Shown here one piece after another: positions 10,358 to 24,000 of a DNA stretch of 64,000 nucleotides. This stretch comes from Cliona cf. orientalis (Eukaryota > Porifera > Demospongiae > Clionaida > Clionaidae), in NCBI GenBank assembly GCA_963930775.1, contig OZ005690.1:7176225-7240224 (forward strand). Direction: 5' to 3'. The number at the start of each line of letters is the position of its first letter. Position 1 is the stretch's first letter. A model generated the notes under the pieces. The model was not told the DNA's origin, searched no databases, and saw nothing but the letters and a program-made list of their open reading frames with translations. A program made the translations under genes and the position numbers.

Positions 10358-13300
10358 ATGGAACAGGGCATGAAGCCAAGCAGTACACTGGTTCACATTA
10401 ATGTCGAAACTCTCTTCAATCTTCCTTTGTATGAGCACCACCTGGTTATTGATGCTCGGTCAGGTGACGAGTATGCCAGCGGTCATATCGTGTCTGCAGT
10501 CTCCTACCCAAGCCCAGAGCGTGAATGCTCAGACCAGGAAAGAGAAAAGACTTTAATAAAATTTATCAAAAGCTATGTCAAGGAATATTTCAGGTGAGGG
10601 GGATAGGGACTTATGCACCTATCAATGTATTGCCCCACCTACCCTAGTGCGGGCATATGTGGGGATAGGGTGGGGATTTGACCACTACTTTTATCAATTA
10701 TCCCACCCCTGGGGGAAGCTCCTGTAATCAAAAGACGCACCAATCCCCACCTACTACTGAATATGCAGGTCTTTGTGCAGGTGCACTATGCTAGACATAC
10801 AAGTTTACATAACACTCACTTAAGCCACATTAGTGTTAACCAAGGCTACAACTTGAGGTCTAGTACTAACGTCATGGTGACACTATATATAGCCTAGTAT
10901 GGGTATTTTTAGTAGTTCTGTGCTGATTTCCAGACTAAGGTAAATTCCCCACCCCCTGGGGCAGCTATTCCCCACCTAAACCCTTACAAATCCCGACCCT
11001 TTGCCCGCACTAGGGTAGGTGGGGCATGACATTGATAGGTGCATTACATGTATGTGTCTGGGGTCATGTGGGTGGATGATAATGGACGTATTAAAGAGTG
11101 GGGAGGAGCTCTTTAATATGACTATATAGTTGTGCAGGCATCATAGCTAGACAATACAAGCCAATCGGACTCTATTGAAACACTAGTTCAGTTTCATTCA
11201 TAATAGTCTGGGATAACACACAGTATACTAATATAGCCCCATCCCGAAGGCCACTCTCATGTTTGCTCCCCCTTTCTACATCATGTAGAAGGGGATTGAC
11301 CTTGGGATGTGGCTATACATATACAACACATGTACAGTGGAATCTCTTATAACAGACACTCCAAATAGTGGACACCTCTGTCTAACGGACATCTAGTCTT
11401 TGCACCAGCCGATCTTCCTGTATAGTCTGAACCTCTGAATAGCAGACACCTCTTAACTCCGGATAACGGACAAGAAGACTTATACGAACTGATATATAAG
11501 GGAAGTGAACCAGTTATGAAACAGTTCCAGTTATGAAACAGTGAGTTATAAACTGACTTTTAGGTGAAACTAGATCTAATTAGCTGTTTGTTTCATAACT
11601 GGTACATGTTTCATAACTGGTTCATTTACCTTACGCAGTACAATCAACCTCAGATAATGGACACGGGCATGGTCGAAGGATGTGGCAATATGCTAAGTAC
11701 TAGCTGTGCACAAAGAGCTGTGCATGTGGCATCTGCAACAACAGCGTACAGGTGACTGTCCCAGAAACAAAGTGAATAGAGGAGCTCAGTGGCCTGGAAG
11801 TGCTATGTGCCCACAGGCTATATCTAGCCTCCACAATGCGACTTTATACGCATTAGCTATTCCCCAAAAGACACTCAGTGTATGAAGATGAGTATTTATT
11901 ATATCTTGCATGTGTTGGATTTCATTTTGAATGTATAACCCATTTTAACAATCTTTAACCACGTAAAAAGTTAAATAAGCACTATTATGATGAAATCTCT
12001 CAATAAAGGACTGTCACACTGTCAATGGTCCCCCCAAAATTGTGGCCCCCCCCCCCCCCGGACTGTCCACTGCGCCATATTTGGTCCTCCCAGGACAGAC
12101 CCTACCTGGACTAACCTGCCATATACAGACACTGGAGTCTAACCCTGCCATACAAACTCTTGAGACTAACCCTGCTAACCATATTTATCCAAAACCCAGC
12201 CCCTGAACCCTCTCGTATATGGTGGAGGGACTATGCATAGTTGCTATGGACAGTCCGGGGGGGGGGGGGGGGGGACCACTTACAGGATGACAGACAAAAC
12301 CTCGTGTTACCAACTTGTCTGTTATAAAGAGGTTCCACTGTAGACCCCGTGTAGTGGGCATGGTTATACTTCCAGATACCATCTTGGTGTGGGCATTATT
12401 TACTTCTCATAAGTGCAGAGTGTGTTCCTACATGTAGCTCATTTACTGTGAACTACATGTACATATAAAGTGAATTTAGTGCTTGAAGTGGCACCTTGCA
12501 TGTTAGATAGCTCCAGATTTAGTCTCATGTGCAGCCCCCTTCACATGAAGGAGACTACTACTGCAGATGCTTAGCAAAACCATTAGTGCATTTCCTTTTC
12601 TCCTGAAAAGGGTAGGGTAAATGTGCTGTGCAGTAGGGAGTTCCAAAATGCTATGAACCATATTTGTGCTGGGAAGAAAGTTTTCTGAAATTATGTAGTT
12701 CTAGCCACCACGTTTCTGAGCTACATATACATGTATACTGGTCATGGAAGTACATGATGTACATGTGTCTATTACATCCTTGTACTGCAATGAAGCCTCT
12801 GGAAAACTTTTTGCCACTCTTGACTGCGTTTAATACTGGTATTACCTTTGGCATCGGTAATCCACCTCTTGTCCTTACGTGACTCTATAACAAGAGTATG
12901 CTACTATTTGGTATCTAGCCAGCTCCAGCTAGAGTGGTAGCGATCACAATAAAATTATGGTCTTAGCTAATTAGCATTCGAAGATAGAGTGGTGCAGCAC
13001 CGCTCTTTAGCTAGAATTCTGGTACATGTGCATGTGTGTTCACGTTTCTCTCTTAGGTAAAAGTATGCTTTGATTCCATATCCATTGTAGATATTAACTC
13101 TTGATATTGCATGCGTGCATTCCACTTAATTATACCTGTATGCACCCAACTTTGCCGCACTTTACATGCATACACACATACAGGCCAGAAAATCCAAGCC
13201 CTATAGTTGTCTATGGTAACTCCACTCCTGAATGTATAGCGCACATTAATTGGCTTGCTTCTAAGCTTGAACTGTTGAAGAAAGACCGCAAGATCTTGGC

Positions 13301-14129
13301 TAAAATTGATCCTCCTTCTCATGGTGATAAGTACGAATTGGATGACTACTCTGAAGATAAACCATTTGACTACTTTCAGCACTTTTGTCACACAATTGCT
13401 GATGGGGCAAAGGAGATTTGGATCCTGGACGATGGATATGAGGCATTTAAGAAAGAGTATCCCTTCCTCTGTGGACATGTTGACTGGAGTAGCATGTTTC
13501 CTCTCCCACATCAAGTCAACCGCAATCTCTTCCTTGGAACAAGAGTGTTTCCACTGGAGAAGGACTGCCTCAGGAAGTTAGAAGTCACTCATGTTATTGT
13601 ATCTGAGTTTCAGAAGATCAATTGGAGAGAATTGGATGGAATTTCAGTGCTTCGCTGCTCTGTGAAAGACGACAATGATCAGCCAATGTTGCCTTGCTGG
13701 AAGGCCTGCTACCAGTTCATCACCGAGGCGCTTGCTGCAGACCTTCCAAACCTGGCAGATTTGAGGATCCCTTCTTCACCGTGCCAGAGCACTTCACTAA
13801 CAGCTTCATCCTCTGAGGTTGCCCCACAGTTAGAGAGTGCTGATGGAAATGAGGTTGCCCCACAATTAGAGAGTGCTGATCGAAATGAATCAATTAGTGT
13901 TTCTCTTAAACCCTCACGAGGTGTCCGCATTCTTGTGTTGCTTCATGGTCGTTCTCGCTCTTCTTCAGTCATCCTTGCCTATCTCATCAAAGCCTGTAGA
14001 ATGAAATTCAGTGAAGCATGGACGTACCTGTGCAGCAAGTGCTGGCACATAATTGACCAATCTCTTGTGTATGTGGACCAGCTGAAACAGTGGGAACAAA
14101 CTGAGCTAGCCTCTATAGAGGAGTTATAG
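10358..14129 (+). CDS. STYXL1: STYXL1-like rhodanese/dual-specificity pseudophosphatase
   Basis: Two exons, 10358-10593 and 13184-14129, join in frame (AG|G) to give 393 residues. The first exon and the start of the second form a rhodanese domain (VIDARSGDEYASGHI). The rest is a dual-specificity-phosphatase fold. This order is that of STYXL1 (MK-STYX), a catalytically dead regulator linked to stress granules and mitochondria in mammals. At the rhodanese active loop the sequence reads VVYGNST, without the usual cysteine. At the phosphatase loop it reads LLHGRSRSSS, where the catalytic HC of HCxxGxSRS is missing, so both sites look inactive. A low-complexity insert before the phosphatase loop contains a 12-residue tandem duplication (13815-13850 and 13851-13886). 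The intron of about 2.6 kb is full of MITEs. Confidence 0.85.
10614..11043. mobile_element. PIF/Harbinger-like MITE, TTA target duplication
   Basis: It begins TGCACCTATCAATG and ends with the reverse complement. The inverted repeats extend about 45 bp, including CCCACCTACCCTAGTGCGGG on both sides. TTA flanks each end (10611-10613 and 11044-11046), the 3-bp duplication typical of PIF/Harbinger. Non-autonomous, inside the STYXL1-like intron. Confidence 0.7.
11237..11320. repeat. Short foldback repeat
   Basis: GCCCCATCCCGAAGGCCA and its near reverse complement TGACCTTGGGATGTGGC bracket an inner palindrome TTCTACATCATGTAGAA. The whole could form one hairpin of about 84 bp. Confidence 0.5.
11336..12341. 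mobile_element. Mariner/pogo-like MITE with nested insertions
   Basis: The left end CAGTGGAATCTCTTATAACA and right end TGTTATAAAGAGGTTCCACT are inverted repeats flanked by TA. Two other inverted-repeat elements sit inside it. One is at about 11503-11632, with arms containing GAACCAGTTATGAAAC. The other is at about 12045-12285, with arms of poly-C followed by GGACTGTCC. It is related at its ends to the element at 47186-47755. No transposase frame remains. Confidence 0.6.
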
Positions 14130-14887
14130 TCTACTGTTTTAGGCACCCTGGCCAATGTATTTTTATGCTCTGTCTACTTGATACCTTCAAAATGATTTCA
14201 CCAGGGTCAAATTTATTCATTAATCTTACATACCACAGATGTTGCTTATAGAGTAAAGTTTGCTCTAATAGTAAAGAAGAGAAGAGAGTATCAAATGCAC
14301 TATAGTTATGCTCCGTAGCAGTATGAAGCTAGTTATTGGCTGGGTAATGACACTGGAAATCGCAGAGTGCATTCATAACTGAATTCATGCATGAAAGTTC
14401 ATAGTTCACACAACACGCGCGCGCGCTCATAAGCATCGAGTTTTTAATTAGTTGGCATGAGGAATGCTTCAGCTGATTCGGCAATCTTGTGCCCAGCCCC
14501 CTTCACGTACGGTGAGGTCGCCACATCCATGGCCATATGAGTGCCAGCTCGGAGTCGCCCCCCAGTCAAGTGCAGCGGACGTGGCAATAACCACTTCTTT
14601 CCTGCGGAGTGACGGTCCTCTAAGGGACGGTAAACGAGGCTGCTGTGCCAGATTGCCCGCATTGACTGCAGCCCGCCAACATGCAGCCAGGAGCTCCCCC
14701 ACTCTACAACTGTAAGTCAATTTGAATTTGCCAAGCTAGCTAGATATAGAACTGGGTATAGAGGTATTTAAAAATTAGCTGATTTGCGCACGTTCGCAGC
14801 TACAGGCAAATTAAGTACAAGTTTGCCAGGCCAGATAAATAGAAGCAAAAGTGAAGTGTACACAGACAATTTTCATGCATGTCATAG

Positions 14888-14965
<78 letters not shown>

Positions 14966-15081
14966 CACACGCATACAGAATCTCAACTAACAAGAATTCT
15001 GATTTTTATTCCACTAGCTTAAGTATTTAAAGCAATATCTCCAAAATTTACTGGTGAATAACCTGAGCATACATTGTGAAG
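14130..15081. other. Intergenic with a GC-rich island and a microsatellite
   Basis: Between the STYXL1-like stop and the MICAL start. About 14450-14715 is clearly richer in G and C than everything around it. It is open in several frames on both strands for 60-80 codons, and an acceptor-like site lies at its minus-strand upstream edge. None of the translations was recognised, nor does it match an RNA gene I know. A (CT)n run follows at 14889-14961. Confidence 0.45.
14889..14961. repeat. (CT)n microsatellite
   Basis: About 36 uninterrupted CT units upstream of the MICAL start codon. The open frames across it are repeat artefacts. Confidence 0.95.
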
Positions 15082-18000
15082 ATGAATGGCACAGACAACT
15101 CTAAGCTGGTCACAGATGAGAACATCATAAAAGATGAATTATCTATTGATAAACTCTATGAAATCTTTTCACTGCAAGCGTCTGACTTATGTGAAGTCAT
15201 GGACTCTTTTGAGATGTTGAAAAGAAAGCTTGGTATTGAGAAACTCCATGGTCTGGAACTGTATCGTGAGTTGAAAGCAAAACTAGGAGCTAGAAATTCC
15301 AAAACTTGGAAAGCAAGGGAAGTACTGAACATGATTGAGAAGAGAGCTAATCAGAAGGAATATATGGAACAGGTATGTTTATAGAGGATACCAAGTGCAT
15401 GTGGATATTCACATAATATGGCAATAGAGGCCGGATTTCCTTATGACTAGGTTTTGACAGCTAACTGCACTTCATATGAGATTTAAAAGTGTCAATAAGT
15501 GTGTTCACACTTGGCAAGGCATTAACCCCTTTAGTGTTCTTTGGGTGCACTTACCTATAATATGCCATGGATGGTACGTATACATGTAGCTGTGCCGAAT
15601 AATGTGCATTGTGTTTCTACGATTATTATCCATTGTACATATAAATGATCATTATTCATCATGTCCTCCCCCTTTTTTTGCTCACTCACTTAAAATAAAT
15701 ATATGTTAGCCATATAAGAAACAGTTAGTTGTAGATTATAGCCCCAGGTAAGCAATAATAGACCAGCTAGGCTACCAACTTCATACCAAAAGGTGGCATG
15801 TTTTATTTACGTGAAGTAAGATACTGGAGACGTATAATTTAAAAAGTTTGTGAGGGGCTGATTTTGATGGATTGAGATTGGCCATTTTGCTGATTACCAC
15901 CTGCTTTTGTTAGCAAAATTTTTATCGTGCTAGCTAATATTTTGTCCTCTGTTAATAATTATAATATAGAGAATACGATGCACTATAGTGATATATATTC
16001 CACCAATTTTTTTGCAGTGTGCAAAAGTAACTGGGCTTGATAAATTTCCACATATACAATGAATTGTGCAGAATTTGCTTAATTAACAGCTTTGAATGTG
16101 CATTCATACAAGCAACACCGATGAATACACAAACCCAACAGTGTCAAATACTTAGAAGTAGTCACTTTTTCCATTAATTTTCGACAACACAATTGTAATA
16201 TTATTAATTGTTGACTTGATTAGTGATAGAACAAAGTTTCACAAATTATGCTTTCTTATATGAAGCCAGAGATGTTGATTTAGACTATTGAACACAACTT
16301 TCTTTGACCCTAGCTCTATCTCTTGCTTGCCCTCTCACTTTCTTCATGATCTCATACACATACACAGACTGCAGCAAAAGGCATCCGTGTGTTGATTGTG
16401 GGAGCTGGTCCAACTGGCCTCCGTCTGGCAATTGACTGTATCCTCCTTGGAGCTGAAGTGATTGTCATGGAGAAAAGGGACTCCTTCTCTCGAAACAATG
16501 TCCTCCATCTATGGCCATTCACAATTGAAGATCTCAAGCAATTAGGAGCAAAGAAATTTTATGGAAAGTTTTGTGCTGGAGCAATTGATCATATAAGTAA
16601 GTTTCAGTTTGAATGTCTTGTTTCTGTTGTTGAAAGAATTCTTTACAAACTAGGTAACATTGTGTCAACAGTGCATGCCTCTGTGTGATTGTACATGCTT
16701 TGTAAACAGCGACATTGAACCTGGGGTGTGCTTTCCTCTGTTATGATTATGTTTCTTAGCAGCTAACTTGTGTAGTTGAATAGGTGTGCCCACATGCTGT
16801 ACGTACTTCACTGATTGCGAGGTATACAGCTATTTTGGCTGCTCAAGTGGAGGGCAGTCCCAATGGTGTATATAGGCTCAGCTCCATATATGTGCAGGCC
16901 AGAAGTTATTGTTTATCAATTGCCGGTTCCAATCGTGCATCGGCTCCAGCAGTTAGTTATGAGTTTCATGGAATCATTTCCTAGCAATGCAATGAAAACA
17001 TTAACCTGATGCCAGGGGAGTGGGAATTCTACAATGTATACGGACAATCGGTTACTATTGGGATTAGTCATCCTTCCCAGGCTCTACTCTTCATTGTAGT
17101 ATTATCTAGCTCTGTGCAGTATAGTAGGTACGTAGGAATCACACACAGTTGAGGCTGTACTAACAGTTGTGTATTGATCATGAATGGCTGTAGGCTAGCT
17201 GTCATGTACATTCAGGGCCATTGCCAAGCTAACTTGTGTATTGTGTACATGTATCATGATAGATGTGCCAGTGTTTATGATTTACATCTGTGTAGACTTT
17301 CTGTTTGGAGAGAGTTCAACTAACGCCCAGGATTTGAGATTGTCACCAAAACAATAAGGTTGCCATTGAACAATAGCTACATACAACCTTTGATTGGCCT
17401 TGGCAAAACAATCGTAAATGGCTGACATTTGTGGTGGACCCTACACCAAAGGCATACAGTCTATAGCTACATGTGCATGTGAATAGAAGGGCATTTTGTC
17501 TCCTTGCTAGGTACAGCTAGGATATGAAGCCTTAAAATGGCCCAGTCTGTTCCCAGAAAGCACACACAACAAACATGTACCTGTCTGAAGTACTGTAACT
17601 TTCCCTACTTTGAAGTGGGTGGTGGCTCACTGTGTGTGGTGGGAGGACAAAATTTAAATTGCCTAAGTGAATCACCAATGAAATTCAATACATACAGAGC
17701 ACCAACATTGGTGAGGTCTTGGCACAGCTCCTTCTTGCCAAATTTGCTTGCTGCTCCATGGCCATACAAGAAACTTCAAGTGAACATAGTATGGGGTAGC
17801 TATAGTTGTGCTTGCACATTATAATTTTGATGGTGCTTGGCTTCCTGTACATGTACAGTGCATATTATAATATATACATCTAATGGCTGTGAATGGCGTA
17901 CATGTATACGAGTGTATGGTGTTAGTGGTAATGATATACTGTGGTAATGGTGCTGGTGTAAGCTTCCCGAGTTGAAGGTAAGCTGCTCTGATGTGAGAAG

Positions 18001-21000
18001 GAAGTCCATTCAGTTAGGCTGCAGTCATTAAGCCCCCATTCACCAACCCTCTCATGTTCTAAGGAACTAGACTACACACGTGTACTGCATGAAGAAACAA
18101 GTGACTAACTTCCCTTATCTGGCATTTGCAGTATGTGTGCGTCCACTCAGATCAGTTGTGCCAAACATCTTGAAATCCTATGCTAAATCATTATTTTGAC
18201 ACACACACTTCACATGTTCAGTGGTTTCCTGTTTACACTATCACAAGAGCTACATGCATGTATAATTATAGTCTACTGAAATGAATTCAGGTTTCAATTT
18301 CTTTATAATATAATAGCATGACAAATTTGCAGCCTGCGAAAATATCCTGCTATTATGATACAGTATATGGCTCATGCATGCAGTCATGAGCCCAATGTGC
18401 AGAGTCCAGAGGCACTTAATTTGTGGAAAGTGGCTGGCACCACTGACAGTCTGTCATAGTACTATAACAAATTCTATCAAGGCGCTGTCAGTACAGGGAC
18501 CTGGAAAGGGTAACAGTAGGTGTACATGTTTTGAGTGCCACTGCTCTCATTCCTCGATCCTTCATAATTACTACAAAAATGAAAAGTAATTATCAAACCA
18601 CTCTTCCGAGAACACTGGTATAGCTGGTATGCATCAATATTGAATTACATGTATAGTCACTGATTCTTGTATGTAGTAAGGTGAAAGCAAGTATAATTCC
18701 AGGATCATAGCCCTGAGCTCGTACTTATCAGGAACTAGTGAGGCGAGGGGTATTATATTAGACTGCGGAGAGGAACAGGAACTTGAGTGTGGCGAGAACA
18801 AGGATATGAGTGCATGGAATTGTAGGGTAGGGGACATATTTTTGTTTCTACATCATGTACATGTATCTATCCTAGTTTATTTACTTAGGTTAGTGTACAT
18901 GTATGACATGTCATTAAGCCAGCATGTCTCAAGTTATTGAAGCTCCACAATTATACTTGTTTGTATTAAAGTATATTATTGGATGTGTAGTAGTACTGTA
19001 CATGTACATCTGTTGTGTGTGTGTTGAGTGACTCTGAGTATATGTATCAGTGTATACTTACAGTAGCTATAGCCACAGATGTGGATGATTCGCATTCACA
19101 GCTGCATGGTCACCTTGCAGTCAGAATCTATTGATTGCTTTACATGCGTACCTGGAGGTGGCTGCTGTATTGAGATACTTATGTACATGTAGAAATATAT
19201 GCTGAGCTCCTCACATTTCTACTTTTTGTGATTGGACTACCACATGTGACATTAGATCCTAGTTGTAACAAATACTGTTATCTGATTGGTCAGGAGCAGG
19301 TATCTATTTCTCATATAAACCTGTAAAAAGCTCATATAAACCTGTAAATTTTTCATATAAACCTGTAAAAAATTGTTGCCTATGGTTAGGATTGTTGCTA
19401 GGCAGCAGTTTATATGTCCAGCCTATGGGCATTGTTGCTAGGATCTAAAGTTGTTAGACACTGTTTAGTCGGTTTCTACGTGATTTAGAAGACCTCAGGG
19501 CTCAGTAGAACCCTCGCTTCGCTCGGGATTCTACATAGAGCCCTTCAGTCTTCTAAATCATGTAGAAACCTCCTTAACAGTGTCTAACTATTATTTAATT
19601 ACTTGATTATAAAATATGCAAGACAGATAGCTAAATGTACACGTAGTTTGCTAGACTTTTTACAATGAAATTTATGGAACCTTATTTGCTGACCGCTATA
19701 ACCAAGCTGACAAACGAATTGCTAAGGTGACCGGTTAATGAGTTTCCACTATGTGTTGTACCGTATTTATGTAAAATCACAAGATCTAATTAACACAAGA
19801 AAATTCACTAGTATACCTGCTAAGAGCTTGTATCATAATTGCTGACCAATTGACCGTTACTTACATTACCTGTACAAATAATATTATTATGTGTGTATAT
19901 TATGCTATGCAATGCAATGTACATGCATGTATATCTGACACTTTCAGCATGGTTTGTTATAAGATGCAATCCAGTTGTGTATATATACTCGCTTGTTATT
20001 TTCATCCTGAGGGAGACCTGACTGTAGTACACATCTATAGTAACTGTTGTGGTATACAGTGTATATTGTGGTGGGGATAAGGATGATTGTGGCAAAGTGG
20101 ACTGGACCAGGCCATTGGGTGAGAATCAGCTGATCTAGTACCCTCCCACTTGAGGATAACCACAGTGGCATTGGCTCAGGCCACAAGTGCATGCACTACC
20201 CTGTGCCTGTACATGTACACTACAAGTACATGTGTATACATCATGCAGCTTAATAGTGGAAGCAGCAGCAAATTTCATGGGGTCCAATTTTCATAGAAAG
20301 CTAGTCTTTCAAGTTTTTGCAGTTTAGTTTTCATAGATGCACACGATCATGCCCAGGGTTTTCAAGCTGCCGAAAGCTCAATAAGCCCTGGCTTACCATT
20401 ATACACTGTACGATTGTGGGTCTATATTTCACAAATAGTACACGTACGTAGCTTATCCACAAAATCGCGAAAATCGGACCACTCAAAGATTTCCTACTAT
20501 CTATATTCCAGGCATAATCTAAAAAATAACAATAGCTCTACAAATTTCCACTTGATGCATAATTAGAGCATGAAAAGGAGCATTTATGCCGGACTATATT
20601 ATTGGATGCCCATGTAGGTGGGCAATAGAACGTTAAAAAAGGTGTAGTGCCACATTCATTAGAGAAGTACTTAAATTAAATCAGCTGCAGTACTCTGTGG
20701 TGTTTTCTAGTCACCACCTCATTAAACTGTTTACTGCAGCTAGTGATATTTTTACTGTACATGATGTGTGCAAATGCGAGTATTGATTTATCTACACTGT
20801 ATGCAGTATATTTTATGTACATGTATCTACATAGTTCTCAAGGCTAAGTGCCTAAGAGGCTCTACCTTTTGCATGGGTGACACATAGGTACACGTACATG
20901 CCTGAGTAGGCACTGGGATGGTGTCCCCTAGCTAGGTGTGCAATCTCCACACTTTCTTGTAAGGTGTGACAATCTGCTAATAACACTGCCTGTAAGGTAC

Positions 21001-24000
21001 AATGTAAGCTTCATTTATACCTGTGTATCCAGCTTTAGCACCTGGCTTATTGGATTTGTATATACCAGGAGCCAAGCTAGGACTAGACCAACTGAAAGTT
21101 CTTATTGGACATTGCATGCCCATTATAGGCCACGTTCATGATGGCCATTTCATGGTATGTTAACCACTGTATGAACTAATTGCTGGTAGTGTACACAGTA
21201 ACTGTTTGGCAAGGCTCTGTATACCTTCTGGTTGCCATAGTGCATTGTTGGTTTGAGTTGGCTGTGGCTCTACCTGGTCAGCTGTCCACTGCCTGTGAAT
21301 TAGCACCATCAACACTTTCAGCATACAAGGGCCATTGGCATCAGTAGCATCGTATTACATACCTCTTTTAAATTTATCCAAGCATTCATGGAAATGTATC
21401 ATTGCATAACATGGCTTCATACATCAGTCAATATGTGCATGTAGATGTACTTTGTTCTCCCACTACTGGATCAGTCGTCTACATGTTATTGGAACTGAAG
21501 CATTAGTCTTCAAAGGATATATAATAATTAAGCATCAGTACAATTGTTCAGAGCGAGCCTGAGCAAACCTCGAATACACAAGAAACAGGAAGCAGTGACT
21601 AGTTTTCTATATACAAATACTATAATATTTTGTATGTTTGTGGGATGATCATTTCAGTGAAGAAAGAGATATATATTATTATGGCTGTGTGCATGCACAT
21701 TATGCCCCCCAAAGATGTTGCTAACTTAACATTTGTTCATGACAAACCATAATGAGTTGACTATGATCACTCCTCTCCTAGTTTGTCCAGTCAACACTGA
21801 ACAGTGTATTTACCTCAGAACGTATCCTCGCCCACTAGTATACATGTATCATAAATGTCAAGGCTACCAAGAAATGGAATTACACATGTATGTATTTGAA
21901 GCAATCAGATCTTTTACATTGTTTGATGGGGGAGTGTTGAGTGCTATGCGAGTGTCGTTCTTTATTCTCAAGACCACACTAGAGTCATGTAACAAAGTAC
22001 AGTGAATATGCATGAGCTGCATTCATGATCAAATGCACCATTCTGTTGGCACAATGTAGATGCATGCATGACCCCTTTCATCATTAGCTAGCCTACCCTA
22101 TGATCACTTATAAAACCCCTCTTGTAGCTGGCAGGGTGCCTATAAACTGTCCTTACCATACACATGTACTCTCTCTCCCTTTCTGTCTCTCCCTCTCCCT
22201 CTCCTTCCCTGCTCCCTCTCCTTCACCCTCTCTCCCTCTCTCTCAGGCATTCGTTCCCTTCAGTGCATCCTTCTCAAGTTGTGTCTTCTGCTGGGTGTCA
22301 AGATCCACTATGGAGTGGAATTTTTAGAGATTCTTGAACCTAATGAGGAGATAGGGTGGCATGCCAGTGTGTTCCCTGAAGATCATCCCATCAGCCAGTT
22401 TGAGTTTGACTTCATTGTCGGTAAGTTGTATCATGTATGGTCACACATTGCATGGGGTTTGAATCTCCACCAAGCATGTATGTATATATACTACATGTAC
22501 ATGTACATGTTTGTACACATAATTATGGATGAAGCACTATTGATCCACAGTTCTGGTTCACATTAAATTTTATGCTTGTGTGCACACATGCATGTATATA
22601 ATTATACATGAACAGTTGCACAACACAGGTGTATTGTAAAAGTACACTTGTAAGTGAAATTATTACATGTATGATCATGTGTGTTGATGTTTAGGATATT
22701 GTACGTTTGTAACTGTCCCAAAGCTTACCTCTTTTTGCTTCCCAAGCACTGCTTCAGTAAACAACACTCTCCTATTATGATTATCTACAGGCAGTTGGTA
22801 CTTGTATAATAATATACTTTCGATTCACATGACTTGTGCTACGTACTAGGCATTTTTGTGAGAGCTATATACTATGTAGATTTACTGATAGAATTTCACA
22901 TATAACTGTGCATCTATTATTATCATAATATGCCACCACATTTCACTTAGAATTCGTGAATCACGCTATATAATATTATATGCTACAAGACTGCCTGTGG
23001 GCTAGGCTAGCTTATACGGTATTGAGTAGATGAGTGTACATGTAGTTTCAAACCGTTTGTGTGTCAGCACTATTGTAATTTTTATAAAGATGTTTGTTTT
23101 TTTTTGCATGCATATTGATTCTAAAAGTGTTATCACTCAATCCCATGTATGTTGATCCTATAATAATTTTATCTGTGATAGAGTATCGTGTGTGCACAAT
23201 ATTATATGCAGGTGCGGAGGGAGCACGTAAAAGTCGTATGCCTGGCTTTGACAGGAAGGAGCTGAGGGGAAAACTGGCTCTTGCCATCACAGCTAACTTC
23301 AAGAACTACTACACTCGTGAAGAAGCAGCTGTGGAGGAGATCAGTGGAGTGGCCTTCATCTTTAACCAAAAATTCTTCAAAGTGAGATTGTGATCTGAGG
23401 CACATGCATGTCTGGGTAGACTCTTCTGCAGGAATTTTGGTAGTTACCCCACGCGCATGCACAAGGGGTAAAGTAATCGGTCACATTGTCGTCGTTATCG
23501 TCATTGTTGTTGTTGTCATTAGCACAAAAATCGCCATATCTCGAGATATAGACGTCTAAGCGACTCGTAATCACAACAAATCAATCGAATTCGGCGAAAA
23601 ACTGGCTTCAGTGTGCGTCAAATCGAGGGGTACGGTCCACAAGTATCACAAACAGTGCCTTTTTGTTGGCCACCGTAGCCACGCCTATCGACAGTGCCCC
23701 TCTCAGTGCATATGCTTACCAATTGTGCTTTCTGCTCATGCGCACAACTAAGTGGCCAAGTGTGTGACTGGTAAAGATTATCGATGTTCTAAATAATGCT
23801 CGTGATATCTATAGTGACTGCCCTATGGAACTAATCATAAATTAAATGTAAGATAGCTATACTACTATTGTTATAACAAATATTAGATAGAAATTCATAT
23901 CTTCCTAGTCTGGGCTAGGTCTGGGTGCAGAGAGCGCTTTTTCAAGTGTCACCGGAACCCCCAGCATTTCCATTATTTCTCTGAAGTTCATAAAATTATA

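Noticed and set aside
14784-14990. 68-codon reading across the (CT)n run
   Set aside because: It encodes only a Ser-Leu repeat from the microsatellite.
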